This document shows positions 8,701-17,164 of a DNA stretch of 64,000 bases, piece after piece. The position numbers were made by a program, and so were the translations under genes. Positions within the stretch are counted from its first letter, which is position 1; the number at the start of each line of letters is the position of its first letter. The notes beneath the pieces were generated by a model, which saw only the letters and a program-made list of their open reading frames with translations, was not told the origin of the DNA and searched no databases. Origin of the DNA: Bacteroidales bacterium (GTDB lineage: Bacteria; Bacteroidota; Bacteroidia; Bacteroidales; Tenuifilaceae); the NCBI GenBank assembly GCA_020636835.1, contig JACJXC010000006.1:295310-359309 (forward strand), written 5' to 3'.

Positions 8701-10253
8701 GAGTCGGTTTTGTTAAAGTTAAGTTTTACCAGGTCAACCTTGGGTACGAATGCCGAAAAGTCGAATACCGGGATGGTATCAGTAAAGTCGATTTTTCCCA
8801 AGAAGTTGAGTTTGCAGTTGGGGTCGTTTAGGTGTACGGATCCAATGTAGTTCTTGTTGCTAAGGTTTCCGGAAATTACAATGTCGGAGTAGTTGTAGTT
8901 ATTGGCAATTAACGATTCTATTGTAGCATCGGTAAATGCTTTAATGTTGTCAGCTCCGTCGTATGTCCCTTTTACCTTGGCGCTAAGGGTTGTTTTGCCC
9001 AAAAAGGCGGTATTGGCAAGTTTCCCAATGTCGAGGTTCGATGCGCTTACATTCCCGTTAAATGCTACCCCCTGCTTTGTTTCTGGGATAAACGATAGGT
9101 CAACGGCAAGTTTCCCAATGGCGCTTTGTATTGTTCCGTACGCCACAAAATTGTTGATATACCCTGTGAAATTTCCCCTGTAGGTTATTTTTCCAAGCAC
9201 ATTAAGGTTCTCCGGGATGTTGATTAGCGGGGTTGTGTCATCTTTCCCCTTAATGCTGAGCAGGTCGTTCCGCGAGCTGGATAACTCTTTCATGTCGATA
9301 TTGAGTAGGGTTTGCTCAATATTGGGTAGCCCTGTTACGCTAAAATTGGTGGCTATGGTGGTCTGTGCGCCTGTGGTTAGTATCACATTATTCCCGCGGA
9401 TGTCGCTTACCGATCCCTTAATCCGGCCATCGAGTGTTGAGGCTATGTTGATATTCCTGAATGTGGGCACAAAGTAGGATATAGTACTGGTTTTTATGTA
9501 TGTGTTGGCAAAATCGGCATCAAGGTGGACTCCTGTTACAAATTGGCTGAATTTTTTCCAACTATCGAATTCCATGTTGAAATGGTTTAGCCTCAACGTC
9601 GAGCCGTGTGCATGAACTCTTAATTTCCCAAAATTAAGGTGGTGGCTACACATGTTGAAATTTGCCCTAAAGTTGTCGAGCTTAAACCCCGATTTTTCGG
9701 TAAAGTTCATGGCGTTAATGTCTAAAGCGACAGTGTCGGCGTTTAGGTAAAAGTCCCGAGCGTCGATGTTCAGTTGGCTCAGCTGCATATCCTCAAAGTT
9801 AACCCCGTAATCGATGGGGGTGGGCGTGGTTTGTTTTAGCCTGAATGTGGTGTTGGTAACGGCTATTTTTTTCATGGTAAGAACAAACAGCTCCGTGTCG
9901 GGAGAGGGTGTGGTGTCCGACGAAATTTTATCGATAAGCGCTGTGAGGTTGAGTACACCCAGCGTGTCGGTTACAAAGTTGATAGTTGCCCCGTCAACCC
10001 TGACTTTCCCCAGCCGGAAAGTTCCTTGTTGGGGTTGGATGCTACGGATTGATACGCTAATTGTTTTTGCATGTATCAGCGTGTCGTTGTTCAAATCCTC
10101 TATGTAGATGTTTTTAAGTAGCACTGTGTTGAATGGCCTAAAATCAACGGCTCCAATTTTTAGGCTAATGCCCGTGTTGTTGCGGATTAGCGTTGTAACC
10201 CGCGACACAAGGATAGTTTGAACCTGGCTGCTTTGAATGGCAAGCCAGAACAT
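5766..10253 (-). CDS. tamB: TamB / DUF490 translocation and assembly module protein
   Basis: TamB spans the periplasm as a long beta-taco groove and works in outer-membrane protein or lipid transport. The protein is at least 1495 residues and is dominated by repeating short beta strands (for example LNGNATGKIRVTGN, LNGNIKLNSTS). The C-terminal DUF490 domain runs from about residue 1090, with GDIIKANGNGNLKMEI, FRMFGNYNIEKGDYLF and SQLSNWLSQWSNNFDIGFNY. Coordinates use the first ATG, but the same frame is open to 10343 and the upstream codons encode a basic, hydrophobic stretch (KIIKKILKILVWAGIITLG) that completes the expected N-terminal membrane anchor. The true start is therefore probably a non-ATG codon, best an ATT at 10316 preceded by GGAG. 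It is divergent from tsaD and upstream of exbB-exbD-tonB. Confidence 0.9.
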   Translation of the reverse strand: MFWLAIQSSQVQTILVSRVTTLIRNNTGISLKIGAVDFRPFNTVLLKNIYIEDLNNDTLIHAKTISVSIRSIQPQQGTFRLGKVRVDGATINFVTDTLGVLNLTALIDKISSDTTPSPDTELFVLTMKKIAVTNTTFRLKQTTPTPIDYGVNFEDMQLSQLNIDARDFYLNADTVALDINAMNFTEKSGFKLDNFRANFNMCSHHLNFGKLRVHAHGSTLRLNHFNMEFDSWKKFSQFVTGVHLDADFANTYIKTSTISYFVPTFRNINIASTLDGRIKGSVSDIRGNNVILTTGAQTTIATNFSVTGLPNIEQTLLNIDMKELSSSRNDLLSIKGKDDTTPLINIPENLNVLGKITYRGNFTGYINNFVAYGTIQSAIGKLAVDLSFIPETKQGVAFNGNVSASNLDIGKLANTAFLGKTTLSAKVKGTYDGADNIKAFTDATIESLIANNYNYSDIVISGNLSNKNYIGSVHLNDPNCKLNFLGKIDFTDTIPVFDFSAFVPKVDLVKLNFNKTDSISEASFLLTTKFAGNSLDNSKGEIKVLNSSYKNQRGEFKLADITINADNSANSKIISLKSEFAEAEIRSKYNYSRIAAYLTDLFYKYVPALNPNSQHQQAQITGVDKPEHNDYLIKFRLKKTKKITSVIAPNIRIAENSSVFGILNPDLQTLIFKIKIPEIQVGTTTVKDLSIDGQTRDSILSASITTPTIGFGENAIRNFKINTNIKNNIMHIALGWNNPQSPATHGLIEASANFSESGKNGHIAQLNFTPSEFILNDSTWQLSPSSITIDSGRISIDKFRISSQNQMLNIHGNISGIPNDTLSVNLNNLNISYLNVYLQSLGYQLNGRINGNAKVNSLYTTPTLLADVNINNLTVNADSVGNISFKSIWNNEERRMAINVTNRNHDSTTFRANGNYYTENNQLDFDIDINRFKLSHLNPILKGNISNLNGNATGKIRVTGNTDTPKLNGNIKLNSTSLTVDFLKTRYSLNDRIIVENSNFLLHNLKITDQHNHTATLNGTITTNHFKNINLNIGLTANNFQCMNTTERDNESFYGTVYATGIVLVNGTPNDINLNIKLKTENKTAIYLPLSSGSTVEQSNFITFVNNDPNLIIVEEPTLEKEQPSTNLNLTMELQVTPEAEAQIIIDKKLGDIIKANGNGNLKMEINPNKDIFRMFGNYNIEKGDYLFTLQGVINKKFRIEDGSSIIWNGDPLDATMDIRAVYRVKTSLRQLLMDEQYATRIPVDCQIMLTQKLMSPNIKFNISLPNADAETKALVASTLNTEEKVNTQFLGLLVINSFIADQNATRTTTESSNPSLGTTGIYNTASELLSNQLSNWLSQWSNNFDIGFNYRPGLEDELSSDQMELALSTQLLDDRVSINGNVDVGAKNNNNPIAGDFNIDVKLNKSGKLRFKAFARSNDEFDQTTQESNYTTGAGFLYREEFNTVKELWKQLTNSFKRKNNTTPTDSLETPPAESDSTLSYNAPAILNNNVVFK

Positions 10254-10443
10254 GGTGGGCAGTCCTAGAGTTATGATACCAGCCCAAACTAATATTTTTA
10301 GTATTTTTTTGATAATTTTGCTCCGTGAAATATTGCAACTATTTTAACCAAAATGCGTACCGAAAATAGCAATTGACCTTGGTTTTTTTGCTATTATTCA
10401 TGTGCAATTTCCACTTTTTTTTGTGATTTAATAAAAAATAACG

Positions 10444-11475
10444 ATGAGCGTAACAATTTTAGGGATTGAATCTTCGTGCGACGATACCTCTGCAGCTGTA
10501 ATTCGTGATGGTTTTTTGCTGTCGAATTTGATTAGTAGTCAGGAGGTTCATAGAATTTATGGTGGGGTTGTTCCGGAGTTAGCGTCGCGTGCTCATCAGG
10601 CCAATATTATTCCGGTTGTCGATAGTGCTATCAAAAAGGCGGGCATCGATATTTCGGAGATAAACGCGGTGGCATTTACCCGTGGCCCAGGGTTGCTTGG
10701 ATCGTTGCTGGTGGGTGTATCCTTTGCCAAGGGGTTTGCGTTGTCGCGGAATATTCCATTGGTAGCGGTAAACCATCTTCAGGGGCATGTGCTGGCTCAC
10801 TTTGTGAAGGACGAGATTAATCAGAATCACCCTAAGTTCCCTTTCCTTTGTCTTTTGGTGTCGGGTGGGCATACCCAGCTTATCATTGTGCGGAGCCATT
10901 TGGATATGGAGATTGTTGGTCAAACTATCGACGATGCTGCAGGGGAGGCATTCGATAAATGTGCCAAGGTGATGGGGTTGCCTTACCCTGGTGGCCCCGT
11001 GGTGGATAAACTGGCGCAGGAGGGCAATCCGCAAGCATTCTCCTTTGCCCGGCCAAACATTAAGGAGTTGGATTTCAGTTTTAGTGGGCTCAAAACGTCG
11101 TTTCTCTACACTTTGCGCGACAGGATGGCCGAGGATCCCCATTTCATCGATGTGCGCAAGGCCGACTTGTGCGCATCGCTTCAGCATACAATTATCAGTA
11201 TCCTGTTGTCGAAGGTGGAGATGGCTGCCCGAAAGTACGGTATCCGCGAGGTGGCTATTGCTGGTGGTGTTTCCGCTAATTCCGGGCTGCGTAATGCGCT
11301 AACCGAGTTGGGACAGGCCAAGGGGTGGAATGTTTTTATTCCACAGTTCCGCTATACTACCGATAATGCAGCGATGATTGCAATTGTTGGGTATTACCGT
11401 TTCTTGGCTGGGGAATTCTCTCCACATGATGTAACCCCGCTTGCCCGTTTCCCATTGGGCGCCGCTGAAGTTTAA
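10444..11475 (+). CDS. tsaD: tRNA N6-adenosine threonylcarbamoyltransferase TsaD
   Basis: TsaD transfers the threonylcarbamoyl group to A37 of ANN-decoding tRNAs (t6A), working with TsaB, TsaC and TsaE. The 343-residue length is normal. The N-terminal ESSCDDTSAAV (residues 9-19), the metal-binding HLQGH (H111 and H115), the LVSGGHTQL loop (138-146) and the C-terminal AIAGGVSANSGLR and TDNAAMIA are all present. The gene stands opposite tamB with about 190 bases between them, and its stop overlaps the convergent hybrid-sensor gene by 4 bases. Confidence 0.97.
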   Translation: MSVTILGIESSCDDTSAAVIRDGFLLSNLISSQEVHRIYGGVVPELASRAHQANIIPVVDSAIKKAGIDISEINAVAFTRGPGLLGSLLVGVSFAKGFALSRNIPLVAVNHLQGHVLAHFVKDEINQNHPKFPFLCLLVSGGHTQLIIVRSHLDMEIVGQTIDDAAGEAFDKCAKVMGLPYPGGPVVDKLAQEGNPQAFSFARPNIKELDFSFSGLKTSFLYTLRDRMAEDPHFIDVRKADLCASLQHTIISILLSKVEMAARKYGIREVAIAGGVSANSGLRNALTELGQAKGWNVFIPQFRYTTDNAAMIAIVGYYRFLAGEFSPHDVTPLARFPLGAAEV

Positions 11476-13826
11476 GTGGTTTCCTTGGGGGTTAAGTATT
11501 TTCGTAGGATATTGAAAAGATCCAGTCGGCTAATGGGCTTTGTGATAAAGTCGTTACAGCCCGCCTCGATACTCAAATTTACTTTAATCCCTGAACTGTA
11601 GGCGGTTTGTGCTATAATTATCACCCGGCTGCTGGTTAGTCGGATTTTACGGGTAATCTCTATTCCATCCATATCTATCAGCCGTAAATCCATGAATATT
11701 AGGTCGATTGCGGGGTTGTCGTTAAAGGTGTTAATGGCTTCCTCACCCGTTTTGGCGTGGAGCAGTTTACAGCCGGTTTCCTCAAGCATCTTTGAGAGCA
11801 GGATGAAGTTCGATTGAATATCCTCAACAATAAGAATCGATTTGGTATGTAAGTCCGGGGGATCTTGCTGCTGGTAATACGGCGTGGTAGGCATACCTGA
11901 ACTGCGGGTTCCAACAGGTGTTGCCGGAATGCAGATGTTTACTGTTGTCCCTGAATTTTCGAGGGTGTCAATCCATATTTTTCCACCTAAAATATCGGTT
12001 AAACCTTTTGCTATGGGGAGGCCTAAGCCCAGGTTGCTGAATTTCTCGTCTTGCATTCCTGCTGCAAATGGTGTGAAAACGTGGTTAACTTTTTGGCTCG
12101 TTATGCCCAACCCGCTATCCTGAATCCAGAAAAGAAGGTTTCCGTTTCCATTTTTTTTGCAGCCGAGCTCAATGTACCCTTTGGATGTGAATTTGACTGC
12201 ATTGCTGATTAGCCGTACAAAAATATTCCTCAAGGTGCTCCTATCGCTAAGTATGTCGAAGTCAATGTCCTCCTCGCTTATTGCCGTTTTGATGGTTATG
12301 TGTTCTTTGTCAAATAGCTTCAACTCGTTAAGGGTTAGCATGTGTAGCGTGCTTAGGAATTCAAATAGGTTTATTCGTTGGTAGTTCTGTTTGTACTGAT
12401 TTGCCTGTATTTTCGAGAGTTCTATCAGGTTCTCGATTTGATGTTGCAGCGATTGTCCGCTTTTAGCAATTTCCTTTGTGTATTGCCTTATTTGTCCGGT
12501 TTTTAAGTGGGGGGCGTTGAGCAGTTCGCAGTATCCCAGTATGTTGTTTAGGGGCGATCGGATTTCGAATGATAGGTTGGAGGTTAGCGACTCGTTGAAC
12601 CGTTCCAGTTCTACCGCCTTGCTGTTTAGGCTGTCGATATTATGCTTGAGCGTGGTTAATTCTATCTCTTGCTGTTCAATTTTTTGCTGTTGTTTTTCTA
12701 TTATGATGTTTTTTTTACCGAACGATTTGTGCGTTATTTTTAAGTAGATGAGCAGTACAACGGCTATTGCGCAAAGGATAATTCCAGCAAAGGTTATCAG
12801 CTTGTTCGTGGTTATGATTGTGCTTCCGTTTGGTTTGTATAGGAACTCCTCGATACTGCGGTTGGTTGTAATTATGCCTACTTGGCTTAGCACTTCGGCC
12901 ATGTGCAACCATCGTCCCTTATTGGAGTGTCCGATGTTGATGAAATCGGGCTGTATGTATTTTTTTACCTGTTCGGCTTCGAATAGTAGGTGCTCGATGG
13001 TTTTGGTCGATTTATATTTGGTTTGGATGAGCCGGGCAATCTCCTCCTTGTTTTTTAATGCGTAATCCCATCCTCTTATGCTTGCTGCAATGAATCGTTC
13101 CGTTCGCGATCGGTGCTTTTTTAGTTCGCTTTGCGAGGTGAATAGGCATTCGGCGTAGAAGTCGATGCCGTAATTTTTGGGGATTATGAGTCGGAACGGG
13201 ATTCCGAATTTTTCCAGGAAAAATGGCTCGTTGGTTTGATATATTGCGGTGGCATCCACTTTGCTGTTCAATAGGTTGTTGAGCGAGAGGGTTGCATCTA
13301 CCACCTTAATTTGGGAGGGTTTAATTCCACTAAGGTAAAGCATTGCCAGCACCTCATTCCCGCCGCCTTTGGTATCTATTTCTATCGATTTGCCGAAGAA
13401 GCCCTGTGGGCTTACAATACCGGAGTTCTCTCTTACCACAATGGCCGATGGGCTGCTTTGGAATATAGGGGCAAGGGCTACCAGTGGGCTGCCATTCATG
13501 TACCGAACCAGTAGTTCCGAGTTGGCTATTCCGTAATGCGCCCGGCCTGCCAATACTTCATCTATTGCAGTGGTGTTTGATTCTATCCCTTTTATTTCAA
13601 CATCAAGGGCCGCCTCTTCGTAAAAACCCTTCTCCAGCGCAGCGTAGTAGCCCGCAAACTGGAATTGGTGCTTCCCGTTTAGGTGGAGTATTATTTTATC
13701 GTTCGAGAGGCCGTGTAGCAAACCGTTTTGCGATACGAGTATGGTAATAAGCAGGGTTACGATTCGTAATAATCGGGTCGGTGGTGGTGTATGGGCGGAA
13801 TTGCTCCGAACTTTTTTCAATTTCAT
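11472..13826 (-). CDS. NMT1/THI5-domain hybrid sensor protein lacking the phospho-acceptor His
   Basis: The 784-residue protein has, in order: a signal/anchor (about residues 20-40), a periplasmic NMT1/THI5-type substrate-binding domain (about 45-270, with QFAGYYAALEKGFYEEA), a membrane helix at about 345-365, a coiled coil (about 375-410), a histidine-kinase dimerisation segment, an HATPase domain (N-box SNAVKFTSKG, G1 box DSGLGI, G2 box LGLGLPIAKGL), and a C-terminal receiver (663-784) with D713 and K763. The dimerisation motif reads NLSFEIRSPLNNILGY where families have MSHEIRTPLN: the phosphorylatable His is Phe420 (codon TTC on the minus strand, plus positions 12567-12569). Two base changes from His are needed, so a single sequencing error does not explain it. 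NMT1 domains bind thiamine-precursor-like pyrimidines or related ligands; the ligand here is unknown. Signalling may rely on another kinase phosphorylating the receiver. Confidence 0.85.
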   Translation of the reverse strand: MKLKKVRSNSAHTPPPTRLLRIVTLLITILVSQNGLLHGLSNDKIILHLNGKHQFQFAGYYAALEKGFYEEAALDVEIKGIESNTTAIDEVLAGRAHYGIANSELLVRYMNGSPLVALAPIFQSSPSAIVVRENSGIVSPQGFFGKSIEIDTKGGGNEVLAMLYLSGIKPSQIKVVDATLSLNNLLNSKVDATAIYQTNEPFFLEKFGIPFRLIIPKNYGIDFYAECLFTSQSELKKHRSRTERFIAASIRGWDYALKNKEEIARLIQTKYKSTKTIEHLLFEAEQVKKYIQPDFINIGHSNKGRWLHMAEVLSQVGIITTNRSIEEFLYKPNGSTIITTNKLITFAGIILCAIAVVLLIYLKITHKSFGKKNIIIEKQQQKIEQQEIELTTLKHNIDSLNSKAVELERFNESLTSNLSFEIRSPLNNILGYCELLNAPHLKTGQIRQYTKEIAKSGQSLQHQIENLIELSKIQANQYKQNYQRINLFEFLSTLHMLTLNELKLFDKEHITIKTAISEEDIDFDILSDRSTLRNIFVRLISNAVKFTSKGYIELGCKKNGNGNLLFWIQDSGLGITSQKVNHVFTPFAAGMQDEKFSNLGLGLPIAKGLTDILGGKIWIDTLENSGTTVNICIPATPVGTRSSGMPTTPYYQQQDPPDLHTKSILIVEDIQSNFILLSKMLEETGCKLLHAKTGEEAINTFNDNPAIDLIFMDLRLIDMDGIEITRKIRLTSSRVIIIAQTAYSSGIKVNLSIEAGCNDFITKPISRLDLFNILRKYLTPKETT

Positions 13827-13970
13827 TGGTTTTATTTTCAGTTTATTCCATTTGTTTGGGTGATAAACCTTATCAACTTAAAATTACAAATTTTAATTTG
13901 GTTTTAAGCCAGGTTTTAAAAAATTGTTTGTAAAATAGTGTTTTTGCTCTATTTATTAAATGCGATAGGT

Positions 13971-14738
13971 ATGTCGAATTTTCAGATGCTAATATCTCCC
14001 TCTAAATCGTTGTCGGAGATTGAGAATAACCGATGCGAGGGTTTTTCAACACCTTACTTTTTGGATCGAGCCGTTGAGCTGGTTGCTGAGCTGAAGCAGC
14101 TTCCGTATCGAAGTTTGGAGGAGATGCTGGGTGTGAGTTCTAAAATTGCGATGCTCAATTGGGAGCGGTACCAACAATGGGCTACGCCTTTCAATTTATC
14201 AAATAGCCGCAGGGCTATTCTCACGTTTTCGGGCGATGTGTATGGCGGTTTGATGGCGAAGGATTTTGAGGCCGCCGATTTTGATTACTCGCAGGAGCAT
14301 TTGCGCATACTCTCCGGTCTATACGGTTTGTTGCGTCCGTTGGATCTCATTCAGCCCTATAGGCTCGAGATGGGAGCGTCGTTTAAAGTGCAAGGGCAAC
14401 AATCGCTTTACAGTTTTTGGAGCAGAGCCATTACCGCAATGCTTAATAGCGAGGTGGAGGCCGGTGGTGTTCTTGTAAACCTTGCGTCCTCCGAGTATTT
14501 TAGGGTTGTCGATTTAAAGCAACTAGCCGTTCCTGTTATAACTGTGGAGTTTCGAGAGAATCGGCCCGATGGTTACAAAGTGGTTCCCATATTCGCCAAG
14601 CGGGCTCGGGGGCTAATGTCCCGATTTGCAATTAAGCGCAGGTTGACCGATGTGGACGATCTGAAGTTGTTCGATACCGAGGAGTATATGTACTCCGAAC
14701 CTCTCTCAACTTCCAGCAAGTGGGTTTTTGTGAGGTAA
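13971..14738 (+). CDS. yaaA: Peroxide stress protein YaaA (DUF328/UPF0246)
   Basis: YaaA lowers intracellular free iron during hydrogen-peroxide stress in E. coli and binds DNA. I start at the ATG at 13971 (MSNFQMLISPSKSL), because the homologues begin close to the LISPxK motif and the longer frame adds only a hydrophobic stub. The 255-residue product carries SGDVYGGLMAKDF, LRILSGLYGLLRPLDLIQPYRLEMG (read in two parts: LRILSGLYGLLRP and LDLIQPYRLEMG), NLASSEYF and AKRARGLMSRF, all hallmarks of the family. It is divergent from the hybrid sensor (start 13826), sharing a 145-base intergenic region that contains the inverted repeat GATAA-acc-TTATC at 13862-13874. Confidence 0.93.
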   Translation: MSNFQMLISPSKSLSEIENNRCEGFSTPYFLDRAVELVAELKQLPYRSLEEMLGVSSKIAMLNWERYQQWATPFNLSNSRRAILTFSGDVYGGLMAKDFEAADFDYSQEHLRILSGLYGLLRPLDLIQPYRLEMGASFKVQGQQSLYSFWSRAITAMLNSEVEAGGVLVNLASSEYFRVVDLKQLAVPVITVEFRENRPDGYKVVPIFAKRARGLMSRFAIKRRLTDVDDLKLFDTEEYMYSEPLSTSSKWVFVR

Positions 14739-14778
14739 TCGTGTTTCTCCTATTCTCGCTTAGGGGAACTGGTTGCGG

Positions 14779-15966
14779 TTACTTTACCCGGAGCACCAGC
14801 CCTTTAAGATATTCGCCTTCGGGATGGTAAATGTTTATAGGGTGATCGGCAGGTTGCGTAAGCTGATGGAGAATGGATACCTCCCTGCCCGATATTGCGC
14901 TGGCCGAGAAAACTGCATTTCGGAAATCGACACGGCTTACCACTTGCGAGCAGGAGAATGTGAATAGAATTCCGCCGGGGTTTAGCTTACGGATTGCGGC
15001 CAGGTTTAGCCGCTTATAGGCTTGTAGCGCGTTGCGTAGCGCATCATGATGCTTTGCGAATGCCGGGGGATCGAGTATTATGAGGTCAAATGTTTCGTTT
15101 GTAGTCCGTAAGTACTCAAAAGTATCAATTGCTATGGCCTTGTGCTTATGGGTGTTCCCAAAGTTCTCTTCAATATTTTGGGTTGATAGGGCAATGGCTT
15201 TTTCCGAACTATCAACGGTAATAACCTGGCTGGCATCGCCTCGCATTGCGAACACCGAGAAACCGCCTGTGTAACCAAAGGTGTTCAGTACTTTTAAGCC
15301 TTTGGAGTACTCCTGAAGTAATCGTCTGTTTTCGCGTTGATCGATAAAGAACCCGGTTTTTTGCCCTTCGCTCCACGACACCCAAAACTTATTGCCATAC
15401 TCCTCGTAAATGCCCGATAAGTTCCCTGTACCAGCAATAAATCCGTCGGTTGGGTTGTACTTTTCTCGCATGGGGAGTGTTCCGCTGCTCTTGTCGTAAA
15501 CTCCTTTTATGCGGCCTCCGAATAGGTTTATAATTTGTTGGGCTATGGTTTCCTTATGTAGGTACATGCCCACGGAGTGGCACTGGATAACGGCGGTTTC
15601 GCCGTATATATCAACAATTAGGCCGGGTAAGTTGTCTCCCTCGCCGTGTACAAGGCGGAATATAGTGGTGTTTGGGTTGGGGTATAGCCGGAGCGATTGC
15701 CTTAGATTGAGCGCATCCTGTAATTTTTGTCCCCAGAAGTTATCGTCAATGGTTTCGTTCTTAAAGCTGAGAATCCGAACGCTTATGGATCCCGAATGGT
15801 AATGTCCTATTCCTAAGAAATCCATGTTGGCGCTGAGTACCTCTACTGTTTCGCCTTCCGATGGCGTGCCGTCGATACGTTTTATGGCACCCGAAAATAC
15901 CCATGGATGGAAGCGTTGTAGCGATTGTTCTTTGCCTGGTTTTAGGATTACTTTCGGATAGCTCAT
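14779..15966 (-). CDS. rlmI: Class I SAM-dependent 23S rRNA methyltransferase, RlmI-like
   Basis: RlmI methylates C1962 of 23S rRNA at C5. The 395-residue protein has an N-terminal PUA-like RNA-binding domain (about residues 1-75, with LKPGKEQSLQRFHPWVFSGA), a central EEHxxxx-type domain, and a Rossmann SAM-binding domain (about 215-395) with LNTFGYTGGFSVFAMRG, the catalytic region LILDPPAFAKHH, and FTFSCSQVV, whose Cys is the expected catalytic nucleophile. It overlaps the upstream exonuclease gene by 4 bases (ATGA-type overlap), so translation is coupled. The order rlmI, exonuclease, DUF5063 is a conserved Bacteroidota arrangement as I recall it. Confidence 0.9.
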   Translation of the reverse strand: MSYPKVILKPGKEQSLQRFHPWVFSGAIKRIDGTPSEGETVEVLSANMDFLGIGHYHSGSISVRILSFKNETIDDNFWGQKLQDALNLRQSLRLYPNPNTTIFRLVHGEGDNLPGLIVDIYGETAVIQCHSVGMYLHKETIAQQIINLFGGRIKGVYDKSSGTLPMREKYNPTDGFIAGTGNLSGIYEEYGNKFWVSWSEGQKTGFFIDQRENRRLLQEYSKGLKVLNTFGYTGGFSVFAMRGDASQVITVDSSEKAIALSTQNIEENFGNTHKHKAIAIDTFEYLRTTNETFDLIILDPPAFAKHHDALRNALQAYKRLNLAAIRKLNPGGILFTFSCSQVVSRVDFRNAVFSASAISGREVSILHQLTQPADHPINIYHPEGEYLKGLVLRVK

Positions 15967-16556
15967 TTTGTTGGGTTTATTGGATTGATAGTGTTAAGCT
16001 TGATGTATATTTGGCGGCAAACCCATGCGTCGGTTGCTGCGTAATCTATTTGTGCGCTGGTGAGTGTTGGTGCTTCCCAGTTGCTTAGTTGTTGACTTTT
16101 CGATACCCGAACACCAAGCACAATGGCCGCAAGTTTTCGTACACTCTGTCCCTCGATGTTGTAATTTGATGCGATTGTTTGCAAGTCGACAAACCCTTTG
16201 GGGTTGAAATCGTGGATACGTTTTAGCCCTTTTAAATCGTCGCGGATTGCAGCGCCAACCTTCAAAATTTTTTCGTTTTCGAGGATTTTTACCAGTAGAG
16301 GGGGAATCCCCATGGCTTTCACCCGAATAATTAGTCCAACATTTTCTGTCGATAGTTGCAGTAGCGCAACACCATTGCTTTGCCCTTTTTTGAACGATGG
16401 TTTCGATTCGGTGTCGAATCCCAGAATTGGGCTGTTGCTTAAAACATGAATCCACTCCTGGAGTTCCTCGGGGGTGGAGATAACGCGTGCCTCGCCAGGG
16501 AAGTTTTGGCGCGGTAGTTTTACTATATCGTCGTTATCGATGTTTGGGGTGAACAT
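15963..16556 (-). CDS. RNase D-like 3'-5' exonuclease domain protein (DEDDy)
   Basis: This single-domain 197-residue exonuclease carries all motifs of the DEDDy superfamily: Exo I ILGFDTESKPSF (D48, E50), Exo II around AIRDDLKGLKRI (D106/D107), and Exo III DYAATDAWVC (Y172, D176). There is no HRDC domain, unlike RNase D itself. It should trim 3' ends of RNA or DNA; the substrate is not evident. The 4-base overlap with the RlmI-like gene and the 8-base spacing to the DUF5063 gene upstream suggest a three-gene operon linked to RNA maturation. Confidence 0.9.
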   Translation of the reverse strand: MFTPNIDNDDIVKLPRQNFPGEARVISTPEELQEWIHVLSNSPILGFDTESKPSFKKGQSNGVALLQLSTENVGLIIRVKAMGIPPLLVKILENEKILKVGAAIRDDLKGLKRIHDFNPKGFVDLQTIASNYNIEGQSVRKLAAIVLGVRVSKSQQLSNWEAPTLTSAQIDYAATDAWVCRQIYIKLNTINPINPTK

Positions 16557-16564
16557 TGTTTTTG

Positions 16565-17164
16565 CTAGTTATCGTCGTCGTTGGATGAGAACCACTCGGA
16601 CGTATTATCGTTTGTTTTTTTCTGAGTTGGGTTTTCGATGGTGTCGAGATCAACATTCCCGAATGTGAGAATATGGAAGGCCCTTATTAGGTTTACCAAA
16701 CGGATTCCCCAAATATCTCCAAAATTCTCGGTGCACTCCCAAATGGCATCGTTCATAACATCAACATTGCCAATATGGTATCGCATGGTGAAGTTCTTTA
16801 GGTCTTGGTAAATATCTGCTAAGTATTCGGCTATGCTGGCTGTGAAATGGCCATCGTTGGCATCGGCACGCTTGTCGTGGATTTCCAGAAAATCGTTGTG
16901 GGGACCAAGGAGTGTTTCAATTTTTGCCTCTACCATGCGGTAGTCCATCTCCGATACAAATTGCTCATTCCCTTCGTCGTAAACAGGTTCGGTAGATGGG
17001 AGTAGTGTCCCCTTGTAGTAGAGTAAGGGGAGCAGTTTGTTGCAGGTTGTAACAAATGCTCTGGTTTTGAGTTGGTCGCAGGTTTCGAGGAATGTGCAGA
17101 ATTCCTTTGTAACGGTAACAAACTCAACTACATTACGGCTGTAAACTATACTTTTGGTATCCAT
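16565..17164 (-). CDS. DUF5063 domain-containing protein
   Basis: The 199-residue protein is acidic and helical and matches the DUF5063 pattern: NVVEFVTVTKEFCTFLE at the N-terminus, LLPLLYYKGTLLP in the middle, and ADIYQDLKNFTMRYHIGN followed by NDAIWECTENFGDIWGIRLV, with a disordered acidic tail (SEWFSSNDDDN). No enzymatic motif is visible. In Bacteroidota it commonly sits next to the 3'-5' exonuclease gene, as here with an 8-base gap, so a partner or adaptor role for that exonuclease is a reasonable inference but unproven. Confidence 0.85.
   Translation of the reverse strand: MDTKSIVYSRNVVEFVTVTKEFCTFLETCDQLKTRAFVTTCNKLLPLLYYKGTLLPSTEPVYDEGNEQFVSEMDYRMVEAKIETLLGPHNDFLEIHDKRADANDGHFTASIAEYLADIYQDLKNFTMRYHIGNVDVMNDAIWECTENFGDIWGIRLVNLIRAFHILTFGNVDLDTIENPTQKKTNDNTSEWFSSNDDDN

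Noticed and set aside
5965..10107. Several short plus-strand frames over tamB
   Set aside because: All lie antisense to a continuous 1495-residue gene with TamB features; they are shadows of its codon use.
10579..11187. Minus-strand frame of 202 residues over tsaD
   Set aside because: Antisense to tsaD, which has all catalytic motifs; no ribosome-binding site or recognisable domain.
15963..16556. Full RNase D
   Set aside because: The protein is only the exonuclease domain with no HRDC region, so I named it an RNase D-like exonuclease instead.
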